This document shows, in pieces, positions 1 to 8,215 of a stretch of DNA of 64,000 nucleotides (the first letter of the stretch is position 1; each line of letters starts with the position of its first letter). The position numbers and the translations under genes are program-made. This DNA comes from Actinomycetota bacterium (lineage in GTDB: Bacteria > Actinomycetota > Geothermincolia > Fen-727 > Anoxymicrobiaceae). The notes under the pieces were generated by a model that did not search any database, was not told the DNA's origin, and saw only the letters and a list, made by a program, of their open reading frames with translations. The stretch spans positions 1 through 64,000 of the forward strand of contig JAHIMR010000038.1 of NCBI GenBank assembly GCA_018896525.1, given 5' to 3'.

Positions 1-17
1 CTCACTTTCCCCACCCA

Positions 18-1835
18 TCACCGCACCTCCCGTCGTAATTTCTGATCTCGCGTTTCTCCGGCATCAGCTCCACCGAGCAGCAGGGCTTCAGTCAGCCCGA
101 GAGCCCTGGTGTACTGCTGTAGCTCATCGGTAAGCGGAACGGTGAAGTACCAATTGCCCCGTATCCTGGCAACCAGAATCCCTTTGAACTTGACCGACAT
201 CATGAAGGATGTTGGTCGTCTCGTGGGCTTGTTGTCCCAGCCGGGAATCATCTGCTCGGTCCTCTTCAAATAGGCGCGCATCACATGCTCCATCAAGTTC
301 CATACCAGGAGTGAGACGAGCAGGATGAACCCCAGGACCTCGATGCGGTCGGGCCTCTTTAGGAATATGTCGTTGACTATTTGGGGATCCTTCAGAAAGC
401 CGAAGTTCCGCTCGATTCCGTGCTGCTCCTTGTAGTTGGAGAGCACCTCGGCCGGGGTGTGGGCCATCTCTCCTTCTTCAGGGACGTTGGCCAGGAGTAC
501 GAAGCAGCCGGCGACCTCTCTCATCCGCTCCACCTCGTCTGAGCGCAGGGTGAGTTTCCCCTCCAGCACGTACCTGATCCTGGATACCTTGCGCTTCCCG
601 TTCTTGGGGGGCCTTCCCCGGCAATAGGTAACTTTCTCAGTGACCGCGCAATCACAGTAGTGGCAGGAGGACCCCTCGCTCCTTAGCTTGTCGGCCGCGG
701 CAGTCGCGTCCTCGCGGCAGAAGTACTCGATCCTGCCAGCGTCTTCGAGGATGGCCCCGGCTTCGGCGAGCGATTCAGAGAGCAATCTATCTAGCTTCTT
801 CTTCCTTCGCTTGTCGTGGGCGTCCGAATGCACCACCACAGCGCGGTACTCCCTCCCGTAGAGGGTGACGCTCGCCTCCGAGACCCGGTAGTTGGCGGGC
901 GGGCGGCTTCCCGGTGAGCGCGGCTCATTCTCGACGGCGATCCACCCGTCTTTGCCGACGGCTTCTTCGACCACGCGATTGGTCTCTTTGTAACTGAACG
1001 GCAGCCTGGTGATGAAGAGGTTGTCACCGATCGCCTCCAGGTTCTTGGGCGTGACAAAAGCCGAGTCCACGACGTAGACAAAGGCCCCGGGTGAAAGCCC
1101 GTGGGAGGCCATGTAGGAAGAGAGGCGCGTGAGCACGCGGTTATTGATCTTCTTGTCTGACTCGTTTCCGCTCTCGCACCCCCCGATGATGGGGATGTTG
1201 CGGTGGACGCAGAGCATCTTTATGAGGAACTGCTTCAAGTCGGGACGCCTGTCCTTGCTGTGGCCGTAGGTGACCTTTAGCCTCTCGGGGTCGTCCTCCT
1301 CGGGGCAACCGGGGTAATCCCCCCACACGCTCACCGACGTGGTGTCGAAGTGCACGTGGGAGGTGTCAACGTCCAGGGGGAAGGCCGAAGCCGCTCTCAA
1401 GGCCACCCGGCTGAAGACCTTTTCCGTACCAGCCTCGTAGATCGCATCCAGAGCCCGGCCGACCGTGGTGTCGTTGAAGGCGCTGTCGGATACCTCCTTT
1501 CCCAGGAGAAGCCCGGTGTCCACAGAGGAGGCGAACTTCTCCAGGTGGTAGAGCGGACTCCTCCCCGAGAGGGTGTCCAGGACCATGAGTGAGACGAAGG
1601 TGCCGATGTCCACGTCCATCTCGCTCGGGACGGCCGCGTTGACTGACTCCGACAGGCCTATCCTCCTTAAGAATGCTGCCACCACCGGCAGGTGCCCCGC
1701 CTGGCTCGTGCTCATGCCCTCCAGAATCGCGCGTATGTCGTCGTCCAAGAGACCACCTCCTGTTTCTGTGTGCGTTCTTGCGCCCGCGTTGCCCTCAAAA
1801 GCGGACCGATGCCGGCCCGCCGAACTAGGGCTCAT
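18..1835 (-). CDS. IS1634 family DDE transposase
   Basis: Catalyses cut-and-paste movement of the surrounding insertion sequence. The 605-residue product has the family landmarks: first acidic residue D164 in HFDTTSVSVWG, followed by the GHSKDRRPDLKQ signature (191-202), second D257 in YVVDSAF, and E475 in HGIERNFGFLK. The triad is intact and there is no frameshift, so it may be active. The true start may be M41 (MSTSQAGHLP), because the first 40 residues are not family-like and overlap the end of the upstream gene. The reading frame overlaps the DUF6788-like gene by 11 bp, suggesting translational coupling. Confidence 0.93.
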   Translation of the reverse strand: MSPSSAGRHRSAFEGNAGARTHTETGGGLLDDDIRAILEGMSTSQAGHLPVVAAFLRRIGLSESVNAAVPSEMDVDIGTFVSLMVLDTLSGRSPLYHLEKFASSVDTGLLLGKEVSDSAFNDTTVGRALDAIYEAGTEKVFSRVALRAASAFPLDVDTSHVHFDTTSVSVWGDYPGCPEEDDPERLKVTYGHSKDRRPDLKQFLIKMLCVHRNIPIIGGCESGNESDKKINNRVLTRLSSYMASHGLSPGAFVYVVDSAFVTPKNLEAIGDNLFITRLPFSYKETNRVVEEAVGKDGWIAVENEPRSPGSRPPANYRVSEASVTLYGREYRAVVVHSDAHDKRRKKKLDRLLSESLAEAGAILEDAGRIEYFCREDATAAADKLRSEGSSCHYCDCAVTEKVTYCRGRPPKNGKRKVSRIRYVLEGKLTLRSDEVERMREVAGCFVLLANVPEEGEMAHTPAEVLSNYKEQHGIERNFGFLKDPQIVNDIFLKRPDRIEVLGFILLVSLLVWNLMEHVMRAYLKRTEQMIPGWDNKPTRRPTSFMMSVKFKGILVARIRGNWYFTVPLTDELQQYTRALGLTEALLLGGADAGETRDQKLRREVR

Positions 1836-2169
1836 CCAGCCTGCCCCCTCTCATGAGCTCCAGGTTTATCTCTGTTATGCGGTCGGCTATCTGGAGCATG
1901 CGGTGGTACTGCTCTATACCGTTACGTACCGCATCTACCTGTCCCTTCAGGACGTAGTGCTGCCTGGGCTTGCCCTCGCGCCTTATGGACACGTAAGCCC
2001 TGGGCCCGTGCTTCTTCCCCCGGTGACAGGCGCATCCCGGGCGAGAGCAAGTGGAGTAGCGCTCGAAATACGATCCGTGAATGAGGCCGTAGAGCCCGGA
2101 GAGTTCACCCAGCAGCTTCTCCCTCTCCGATCGCAGTGACTTGTCCTTTGAATCCGACATGCTTGACAT
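1825..2169 (-). CDS. DUF6788-like small protein accompanying the transposase
   Basis: A 114-residue basic protein if begun at MSSMSDSK. It contains a cysteine/arginine-rich centre (CSRPGCACHRGKKHGPRAYV) followed by a Tyr/Lys/Gly stretch and a helical C-terminus, the pattern of the DUF6788 proteins often found directly upstream of IS1634/IS4-type transposases. Its function is unknown; the C-x4-C-x-C-H core suggests a metal site or nucleic-acid contact (inference). It overlaps the transposase by 11 bp. The start at 2169 was chosen because that ATG lies 7 bp after a good -10 hexamer, which would make it a leaderless mRNA; M at 2160 is an alternative. Confidence 0.7.
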   Translation of the reverse strand: MSSMSDSKDKSLRSEREKLLGELSGLYGLIHGSYFERYSTCSRPGCACHRGKKHGPRAYVSIRREGKPRQHYVLKGQVDAVRNGIEQYHRMLQIADRITEINLELMRGGRLDEP

Positions 2170-2174
2170 GAAGG

Positions 2175-2204
2175 CAGTATAGCATATGATAGGAGTGCTA
2201 TACA
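2175..2204 (-). promoter_or_regulatory. Putative promoter of the insertion sequence, possibly leaderless
   Basis: On the minus strand TTGTAT, an 18-bp spacer and TATACT precede the ATG at 2169 by only 7 bp, which would place transcription start at or next to the A of the start codon. Both hexamers lie inside a short inverted repeat (GTATAGCA ... TGCTATAC), which could also be an operator for self-regulation. Confidence 0.5.
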
Positions 2205-2205
2205 A

Positions 2206-2529
2206 TACGGTACTGTCGGGTGGGTCGGGTGTTTTAGTGCCACAGGGTTCCGCTTAAGCGGTTTCGGGCTTGTGATCAGGCCTGAACCTGGTCCCGCCAG
2301 TCCGAGAACAGGGAAATCTGATTTTGCCGTGCCGGAAATTCAGTTAGATGCTATGCGTAGGGGTGGGGAAAGAGAGCACCAGGCATTGTCTTCCGCTTTC
2401 AAAGGCTCAAGGCGGGCGCCCTCATGTTCGCCCTCCCCAGGCGGTGGATTTGTGAGAGCATCGACCGGAACAGTTTCTCCGGAACAGCGACCTCAGCCAT
2501 CTGAAGACGGTCATCCTGGAAGGATTCAG
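2206..2529. other. Non-coding gap between the IS and the catabolic operon
   Basis: About 320 bp with no credible gene. It holds the IS promoter flank, the 12-bp palindrome CCGCTTAAGCGG (2250-2261) and otherwise featureless sequence downstream of the acyl-CoA dehydrogenase stop codon. I see no clear intrinsic terminator. Confidence 0.5.
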
Positions 2530-3684
2530 TTACCGGGCGCCTCCCAGGCCCATCATGCCGGAGATGACCTCTTTCATTATCTCGTCGGTGCCGCCGCCTA
2601 TGGGCATGATTCGCACGTCACGGTAGGCGCGGGCGATGCCGTACTCCTCCATGTAGCCATAGCCGCCGAAGACCTGGAGGCAGGTATCCACCACGTCGCA
2701 GACCATCCTGCAGGAGAAGAGTTTGGCCATGCATGCCTCCTTGATGGGGTTCTCCCCCTCGACATATTTCTCCAGTACGTGGTAGGTAAGCCACCTTCCA
2801 GCCTCTATCCGGGTAGCCATGTCGGCGAAGTAATGGGCAATAACCTGGAACTTGCCTATCGCCTGGCCGAACGCCCGGCGTTGCTTTGCGTACTCTACAG
2901 TGCTGTCCATTACCATCTGGGCGCTGGCCACCGAGCCCAGCGACATGAGCAGCCGCTCCCAGACGAACCCGCCCATGATATGGTAGAAGCCCTTGCCTTC
3001 CTCGCCTATCAGGGCATCGCCGGGGACTTTCATGTCGGTAAACGCGAGTTCTCCGGTGCTGGAGGCATGCCACCCCAGCTTGTCCAGCTTGCGGGTGACC
3101 TCGAAGCCGGGGGTGTCGCTGTCCACCACGAACATGGACATGCCGCCGTAGCCCTTCTGCGGGTCGGTTTTGGCCGCCAGGACCATAAAGTCGCAGCGCG
3201 CCCCGTTGGTGATGAACGTCTTGCTCCCGTTTATAATCCAGCCATCGGAGTCCTTCTCCGCCCGGGTGGTTATGCTTGCCACGTCGCTTCCCGCGTCGGG
3301 CTCGGTTATCCCCAGTGCGCCGATCATCTCTCCCTTGATACCGGGTATGAGGTACTTCTCCCTCTGCTCCTCGGAACCGTTGAAAAGGATGTGGGGCATG
3401 GCGATGCCCACGTGGGCCCCTATGTCAGCCGCGACCCCGGCGGAGTGGCACCTGACCATCTCCTCATGGAGAACAGCCTCAGCAAGGGGGTCGTCTCCTC
3501 CCCCGTACTTCTCCGGGTAGCGCATCCCAAGGTAGCCCAGGTCCCCCATCTTCGTAAACACCTCCCGGGGAACCTCGCGGGCCTCCTCCCACTCGTCGGC
3601 GTGGGGGGCAAGCTCGTTGTCTATGAACTCCCTCAAGCTGGTGCGGAACACCTCGTGCTCCGGCTGGAACAAACTACTGCTCAT
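2530..3684 (-). CDS. Acyl-CoA dehydrogenase
   Basis: FAD enzyme that introduces an alpha,beta double bond in an acyl-CoA and passes electrons to ETF. The 384-residue protein shows GALGITEPDAGSDV (122-135), the substrate/FAD loop WIINGSKTFITNG (149-161), QRRAFGQAIGKFQ (268-280) and the C-terminal QVFGGYGY..RDVRIMPIGGGTDEIM. The usual catalytic Glu position of short/medium-chain enzymes (YEGT) is Gly here (GGGT); E243 in VWERLL is the likely base, as in isovaleryl-CoA and long-chain dehydrogenases. Start M at 3684 follows AGGAGG at 5-nt spacing; the reading frame upstream of it is not conserved. It lies 25 bp after the broken oxidoreductase gene and in the same direction as EtfBA, its likely electron acceptor. 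Confidence 0.93.
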   Translation of the reverse strand: MSSSLFQPEHEVFRTSLREFIDNELAPHADEWEEAREVPREVFTKMGDLGYLGMRYPEKYGGGDDPLAEAVLHEEMVRCHSAGVAADIGAHVGIAMPHILFNGSEEQREKYLIPGIKGEMIGALGITEPDAGSDVASITTRAEKDSDGWIINGSKTFITNGARCDFMVLAAKTDPQKGYGGMSMFVVDSDTPGFEVTRKLDKLGWHASSTGELAFTDMKVPGDALIGEEGKGFYHIMGGFVWERLLMSLGSVASAQMVMDSTVEYAKQRRAFGQAIGKFQVIAHYFADMATRIEAGRWLTYHVLEKYVEGENPIKEACMAKLFSCRMVCDVVDTCLQVFGGYGYMEEYGIARAYRDVRIMPIGGGTDEIMKEVISGMMGLGGAR

Positions 3685-3709
3685 CGAAACCTCCTTGACG
3701 TCAACCGGT

Positions 3710-5647
3710 TTATATCTCGAACCCCGCCTCGAATCCCTCGTGTACGGCCCAGCGTATGTTCCTGGGCTTGGAGCAGTCCCCGACCCGGAACACCTCGAGA
3801 CCGGCACCCTCCACCACGCGCTCTGCTGATTCCTCGGGAACAAGCCCGGCGGCAATCACGATGAGGTCGGCCGGCAGAAGGACCTCCCGCCCCTCCTCAT
3901 CCAGGATGAGCAGGCCCTCCCCGGTAATCTTACGGTAGGTGACGCCGGTGTGGATACCGGCGCCGTTCTCCCTCAGGTAATCCAGGAAGACCCTCCTCAT
4001 CGTACGGCCCATGTTCTCCGCCAGTTTCTCCCCCCGGCGGGTGATGGATACTATCTTGCCCCGCTGGGCCAGGTACGCCGCCACCTCAACACCGATCATC
4101 TCTCCCCCCAGGACCACCACGGCATCCCCTGGAGGCGCCTCCTCTCCGGCTAGAACCTCTCCCGCCGTCAAGACATTCCTCCGACCGGTCCCCGGTATCT
4201 CGGGTATTCAGGGAAGGGCGCCGGTCGCAACCACCACTGCGTCCTGCTCTGCCCCCAACACCTCGTCCTCATCCAGCGTGCTACGAAGCTCGACGCCAAC
4301 TCCCAACCGGCTCATCTCCGATTCCAGGTACCGGGTCAGGTTGGCTATCTCCTCCTTGAACGGCGGCTTCGAGGCCAGGAGCAGTTGCCCGCCGAGTTCC
4401 GGCCCCTTCTCGTGGAGCGTGACCCTGTGGCCCCTCAGGGCAGCCACCCGCGCCGCCTCCATCCCGGCCGGCCCCCCGCCCAGGACGGCCACCGACCGGG
4501 GGGTTCCGGCGCGCTTTATCTCCCGCTCCTCCTCGACGCCCACCCTCGCGTTCACCGCGCAGACAAGTGGCTGGGCGCGCATGACCGACTCGTCGATGCA
4601 GGTGTTGCACGCGATACAGGGCCTTATCGTTCCCTCCTCGCCACGCTCCGCCTTAGCGGGAAGCTCCGGGTCGGCGATAAGCGCGCGCCCCATCGCTATC
4701 AGGTCCGCCTTGCCCTCCCCCATTATGGAGTCCGCCAGTATGGCGTCGTTGATGCGTCCCACCGCCATCACCGGTACGTTGACCGCCTGCTTCACCCGCG
4801 AGGCGAGGTGCACCAGACAACCCCGGGGGAACGCCATCGGTGCGATCGACATGGGCTTCTTCGACTGATGGCTGCCGGCGGAGATATGCAGGCAGTCCAC
4901 CCCGGCGTCCTCGGCCATGCCCGCGGTCACAACTGTATCCTCAACAGTTATCCCCCCGGGGGCGAACTCGTCGGCTGAAAGCCGCAGTACGATGGGGAAC
5001 CCCTCCCCCACCTCGGCGCGGACCGCCTCTACGACCTCCACCGGGAACGCGGCCCTCGAAACAACGTCCCCGCCGTAACGGTCCTCCCTGCGGTTCGTCA
5101 GGTGGGAAAGGAACTGGCATAAGAGGTAGCCGTGCGCCCCGTGCAACTCCACCGCGTCGAAACCGGCGTCGCGGGCGCGGCCTGCCGCGGCGGCCAACTC
5201 ACACGTGACGCGGTGGATATCGTCCTCACCCATCTCCTGGGACTCCGGCCAGTAATCCAAAGGGTCCTCACGGGAGGGCGACAGCGGCCCGGTGCCGGTT
5301 ATGAACGGAGCGCAGTACCGACCCTGGTGGCCTACCTGTATCGAGGCCTTCGCACCGCCCTCCTGTATCGCTCCGGCAAGCGACGCGAGCCCTTCGCAGA
5401 AGTGGTCATCTCCTATGGAGAGTTGCCTCAGGTAATGGTCCCCGGAGGGCACCTCGATGTTGGTCGATTCCACGGTTATAAGTGCGGCGCCCCCCCTCGC
5501 CCTTTCGCGGTAGTAGGCGAGCATCCTGTCGGTCACCGACCCGTCCTCGGCGGCGAAGCCGGTAAGCATCGGCGGCATCACTATCCTGTTCTTCAACACC
5601 ATGCCGCCCAGCTCGATCTCGCTGAAGAGGTTGTTCAGTTCAGGCAA
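3710..5647 (-). pseudogene. 2,4-dienoyl-CoA reductase-like NADH:flavin oxidoreductase split by an in-frame TGA
   Basis: Together the two halves form one normal-length (about 645 codons) old-yellow-enzyme/FadH-type reductase: an FMN TIM barrel, a Cys motif CIACNTCID for the [4Fe-4S] cluster, an FAD Rossmann fold (VAVLGGGPAGMEAA) and an NAD(P) Rossmann fold (VVVLGGEMIGVEVAAYLA). A TGA at 4208-4210, codon 480, interrupts it in the sequence GALP-stop-IPEIPG; both parts are in exactly the same frame. The residue at this site is often Arg, and CGA to TGA is a single transition. The gene is therefore a recent nonsense mutant, a sequencing error, or read through; the rest is undamaged. It would reduce a dienoyl- or enoyl-CoA in the surrounding pathway. 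Called a pseudogene because of the stop. Confidence 0.8.
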
Positions 5648-5701
5648 TGGAGTTCACCTCCGCACTGGCGGCGGCGCCGTCACCCAGCGGTCCGGAATTG
5701 C

Positions 5702-7192
5702 TCACAGCTCCTTCTTCGCCACCTTGCCGGTGGGGCCGACGGGCAGGCCCTCCCTGAACTCCACGACCCTGGGGACCTTGAACATCGCCATGCGCTCCTT
5801 GCACCAGTCGATGAGTTCCTCCTCGGTCAGGGTGGCCCCCGGCTTCAACGCGACCACCGCCTTGGGGACCTCGCCCCGCCTCGGGTCGGGGGCGGCCACC
5901 ACCGCCACCTGACCTATGGCCGGGTGCCCGTAGAGTGTCCCCTCTATCTCGCTGGGATAGACGTTCTCCCCGCTGGTGATTATCATCTCCTTCTTACGGT
6001 CCACAATGTAGAGGTATCCGTCCTCGTCGAACATCCCGATATCCCCGGTGTGGAGCCATCCACCCTTCATGACCTCCTCGGTTTCCTCGGGTTTGTTCAG
6101 GTACCCTTTCATGTTGAGGTCGCCCTTGATGACGATCTCGCCCCGTTCTCCCTGTGCGACCTCGTTGTTGTCATCGTCGAATATCTTCACCTCGATGCAC
6201 GGCAGAGGCAGCCCCACGGAACCCACCTTGCGCGGCTTGTCCAGAGCGTTGCTGGCGGTCCCCGCGGTACTCTCGGTAAGCCCGTACCCCTCCAGTATCA
6301 CGCAGCCGAACTTCTCCTCGAACTCGTCGGTTACCTCCCTGGGCATCGACTGCCCGCCACCGGCGCAGAAACGCAGGGAGGACATATCGTACTTGTCGGC
6401 GTCGGGAAACTGGCACATCATGAAGAAGAACGCCGGGACGCCGGGAAGGGACGTGCACTTATAGCGGTCAATGTCCTCGAATATCCGCTGGAGGTCCAGC
6501 GGGTCCTGCAGCACCATGCTCGCCCCGTTACGCAGCGTGGGGTGAAGGCAGCACATGTCACCAAACCCGTGGTACAGGGGCAGGAAGAGCATCGCCCGGT
6601 CGGCCTCCGACAGGTCGTTCATCCCGGTTACGGTCTCGGCGAAGATCGTGATGTTCCGGTGGGTGTGCATCACGCCCTTGGGGGTGCCGGTTGTCCCCGA
6701 CGTGTACTTTATCTCGGGGACGTCGTCGGGGTCGGCGTCGTACGTCTCCAGTTCCTCCGGCTGGCCCGAGATGAAGTCGGAAAACAGCGTGGTCCCATCG
6801 ACCAGGTCGGTGCAGATGACCCGCTCGATAGCTGGAATCTCACCGGCCGCGTCCGCGAACTCCCGTGCCCCGGTCTCGTTGGCGACGAGAATCCTGCACC
6901 CGGAGTCCTCCAGGATATACTTGATCTCGTCCTTCTTGAGAAGCGTGTTCACCAACACCACCGTCGCCCCTATCTTGGCGGTCCCGTAGTAGACCACCAC
7001 GAACTCGGGCCGGTTGTTCATCATCAGCGCCACCTTGTCTCCCGGGCCTATACCCACGGAGGCGAGCGCGTTACCGAACCGGTTCACGTCACGGAGCAGC
7101 TCGGAGTAGGTCACCTCCTGTTCGTCCCGGATAAGTACGACCTTGTCCGGGAAACGCTCAGCCGACCTCTCCAGGTACTCAACGAAGTTCAT
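5702..7192 (-). CDS. AMP-forming acyl-CoA synthetase
   Basis: Activates a carboxylic acid to its CoA thioester via an acyl-adenylate. All ANL-family core motifs are present: YTSGTTGTPKGVMHTH (A3), GYGLTES (A5), HTGDIG (A7), YIVDRKKEMIITSGENVYP (A8) and PTGKVAKKEL with the catalytic Lys (A10). About 496 residues, the normal size for a medium/long-chain or aryl ligase; specificity cannot be read from sequence. ATG at 7192 sits 8 nt after AGGGGGG and is preferred to the in-frame GTG at 7201. It leads the minus-strand run ligase, reductase, acyl-CoA dehydrogenase and presumably supplies their CoA-ester substrate. Confidence 0.92.
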   Translation of the reverse strand: MNFVEYLERSAERFPDKVVLIRDEQEVTYSELLRDVNRFGNALASVGIGPGDKVALMMNNRPEFVVVYYGTAKIGATVVLVNTLLKKDEIKYILEDSGCRILVANETGAREFADAAGEIPAIERVICTDLVDGTTLFSDFISGQPEELETYDADPDDVPEIKYTSGTTGTPKGVMHTHRNITIFAETVTGMNDLSEADRAMLFLPLYHGFGDMCCLHPTLRNGASMVLQDPLDLQRIFEDIDRYKCTSLPGVPAFFFMMCQFPDADKYDMSSLRFCAGGGQSMPREVTDEFEEKFGCVILEGYGLTESTAGTASNALDKPRKVGSVGLPLPCIEVKIFDDDNNEVAQGERGEIVIKGDLNMKGYLNKPEETEEVMKGGWLHTGDIGMFDEDGYLYIVDRKKEMIITSGENVYPSEIEGTLYGHPAIGQVAVVAAPDPRRGEVPKAVVALKPGATLTEEELIDWCKERMAMFKVPRVVEFREGLPVGPTGKVAKKEL

Positions 7193-7204
7193 CCCCGTCA
7201 CCCC

Positions 7205-7320
7205 CCTTTTGGATAATATTGCGTTTGGTGCCTGTCACCTTTCGCAAGTACTTTACGTCTAAACTTGTTGCGTTTGGTGCCTGCGTTTGGTGCCTGTCAC
7301 CATCTTGCGTTTCTATCGCC
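7205..7320. repeat. Cluster of TTTGGTGCCTGTCACC repeat units
   Basis: Two full GTTTGGTGCCTGTCACC-like units and one partial unit lie in 120 bp between the ligase and the amidohydrolase, separated by TTGCG tracts. Related units occur near 14350, 57090 and in the larger palindromes listed separately. The unit resembles REP-type intergenic repeats; no coding sequence is present. Confidence 0.65.
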
Positions 7321-7321
7321 T

Positions 7322-8179
7322 TTAGACATCCAGCTTCAGTATTCTCTTCGCGTTCTCCAGGAGTATCTTCGGCCTTACCTCGTCCTTGAAATCCACCTGC
7401 TCAAACGCTTCCACCCAGTACCCGGGCCTCAACACCGGGTAGTCGGTACCAAACATATACCTGTCGGCAAGGCCCCTGTTCGCCTGCTTTATGACCGACT
7501 TGGGGATGGCCTTAGGCGTCCAGCCCGATAGGTCCATGAAGACATTGGTCTTGTGCATGGCTATCGCCAGCACCTCTTCCTCCCAGGGCCACCCCGGGTG
7601 TGCGCAGATTACCGACAGGTCGGGGAAGTCGGCGGCCACGTTATCCACATGCGGTATCGGCCTGGAGTAACCGAGCTTGATGCCGTACCCCCCGGGGGCG
7701 TACGCACCGAAGCCGGTGGTGCCCATGTGGAACAGCGCCGGGACTCCGAGGTCGCTTATCTTCTGCCACAGGGGATAGAATCGCTCATCGTCAGGGTAGA
7801 ACGCTTGGGCCGACTGCTGGAACTTCACCCCGATGAGACCCAGTTCCTCGATAGCCCGCTCCACTTCCGCTATCGCCATCTTCCCCTTCCAGGGGTCCAC
7901 GGAGGCGAACCCGAGGAAGACCTCGGGGAACTCCTTGACGTTCCTGGCTATGAAGTCGTTGGTGAGCCGGGGCAGCCCTGTGTTCGACTCCGCGTCCCAG
8001 GCCAGTAGCACCGCCATCATGTCCAGGTCACGGTACTCCTTCGCGGTATCCTCCATGCCCATGAGCAACGTCTCAGGGTCGAGCCCGAAGTACTTTACCG
8101 CGGACTCCGCGTACTTTCCGCTTGCCTCCGCCATCTCCATGCATCCGGGATGGACGTGAACGTCAATCGCTCTTACCAT
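7322..8179 (-). CDS. Amidohydrolase family 2 protein
   Basis: A 285-residue metal-dependent TIM-barrel hydrolase or decarboxylase. Seen are the N-terminal metal motif IDVHVH, a His in FHMGTTG, the ICAHPGWPW strand and the catalytic Asp in MFGTDYPV, the layout of the ACMS-decarboxylase/amidohydrolase-2 family. Members hydrolyse cyclic amides and lactones or decarboxylate aromatic acids; the real substrate is unknown. Next to the HyuAB-like carboxylase and CoA ligase, a ring-opening or C-C cleaving hydrolysis is plausible (inference). Confidence 0.85.
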   Translation of the reverse strand: MVRAIDVHVHPGCMEMAEASGKYAESAVKYFGLDPETLLMGMEDTAKEYRDLDMMAVLLAWDAESNTGLPRLTNDFIARNVKEFPEVFLGFASVDPWKGKMAIAEVERAIEELGLIGVKFQQSAQAFYPDDERFYPLWQKISDLGVPALFHMGTTGFGAYAPGGYGIKLGYSRPIPHVDNVAADFPDLSVICAHPGWPWEEEVLAIAMHKTNVFMDLSGWTPKAIPKSVIKQANRGLADRYMFGTDYPVLRPGYWVEAFEQVDFKDEVRPKILLENAKRILKLDV

Positions 8180-8215
8180 TGCCGCCTCCTTGTAGCGGTT
8201 GCCTTTGTCCGTGAC

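Larger units (their letters stand above)
1..2262 (-). mobile_element. IS1634-like insertion sequence, outer ends not resolved
   Basis: A transposase gene and its small DUF6788-type companion form one minus-strand unit with its own promoter. Terminal inverted repeats could not be identified: the left end lies at or beyond the window edge. On the right, a 12-bp perfect palindrome (CCGCTTAAGCGG, 2250-2261) lies close to where the element-like sequence stops, but I cannot show that it is the boundary. The element borders the catabolic island, so it may have helped bring in or rearrange that region (inference). Confidence 0.6.

Noticed and set aside
2272..3864. 530-codon plus-strand frame over the acyl-CoA dehydrogenase
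   Set aside because: Antisense shadow of a clearly conserved gene; its protein has no recognisable domain and is rich in His/Pro/Arg typical of GC-rich reverse frames.
4208..4210. Selenocysteine at the in-frame TGA
   Set aside because: The site is between GALP and IPEIPG, a position that is not cysteine in the family, and no selenocysteine insertion structure was seen downstream.
5132..7216. 694-codon plus-strand frame over the reductase and CoA ligase
   Set aside because: Antisense to two well-recognised enzymes; composition is that of a shadow frame.
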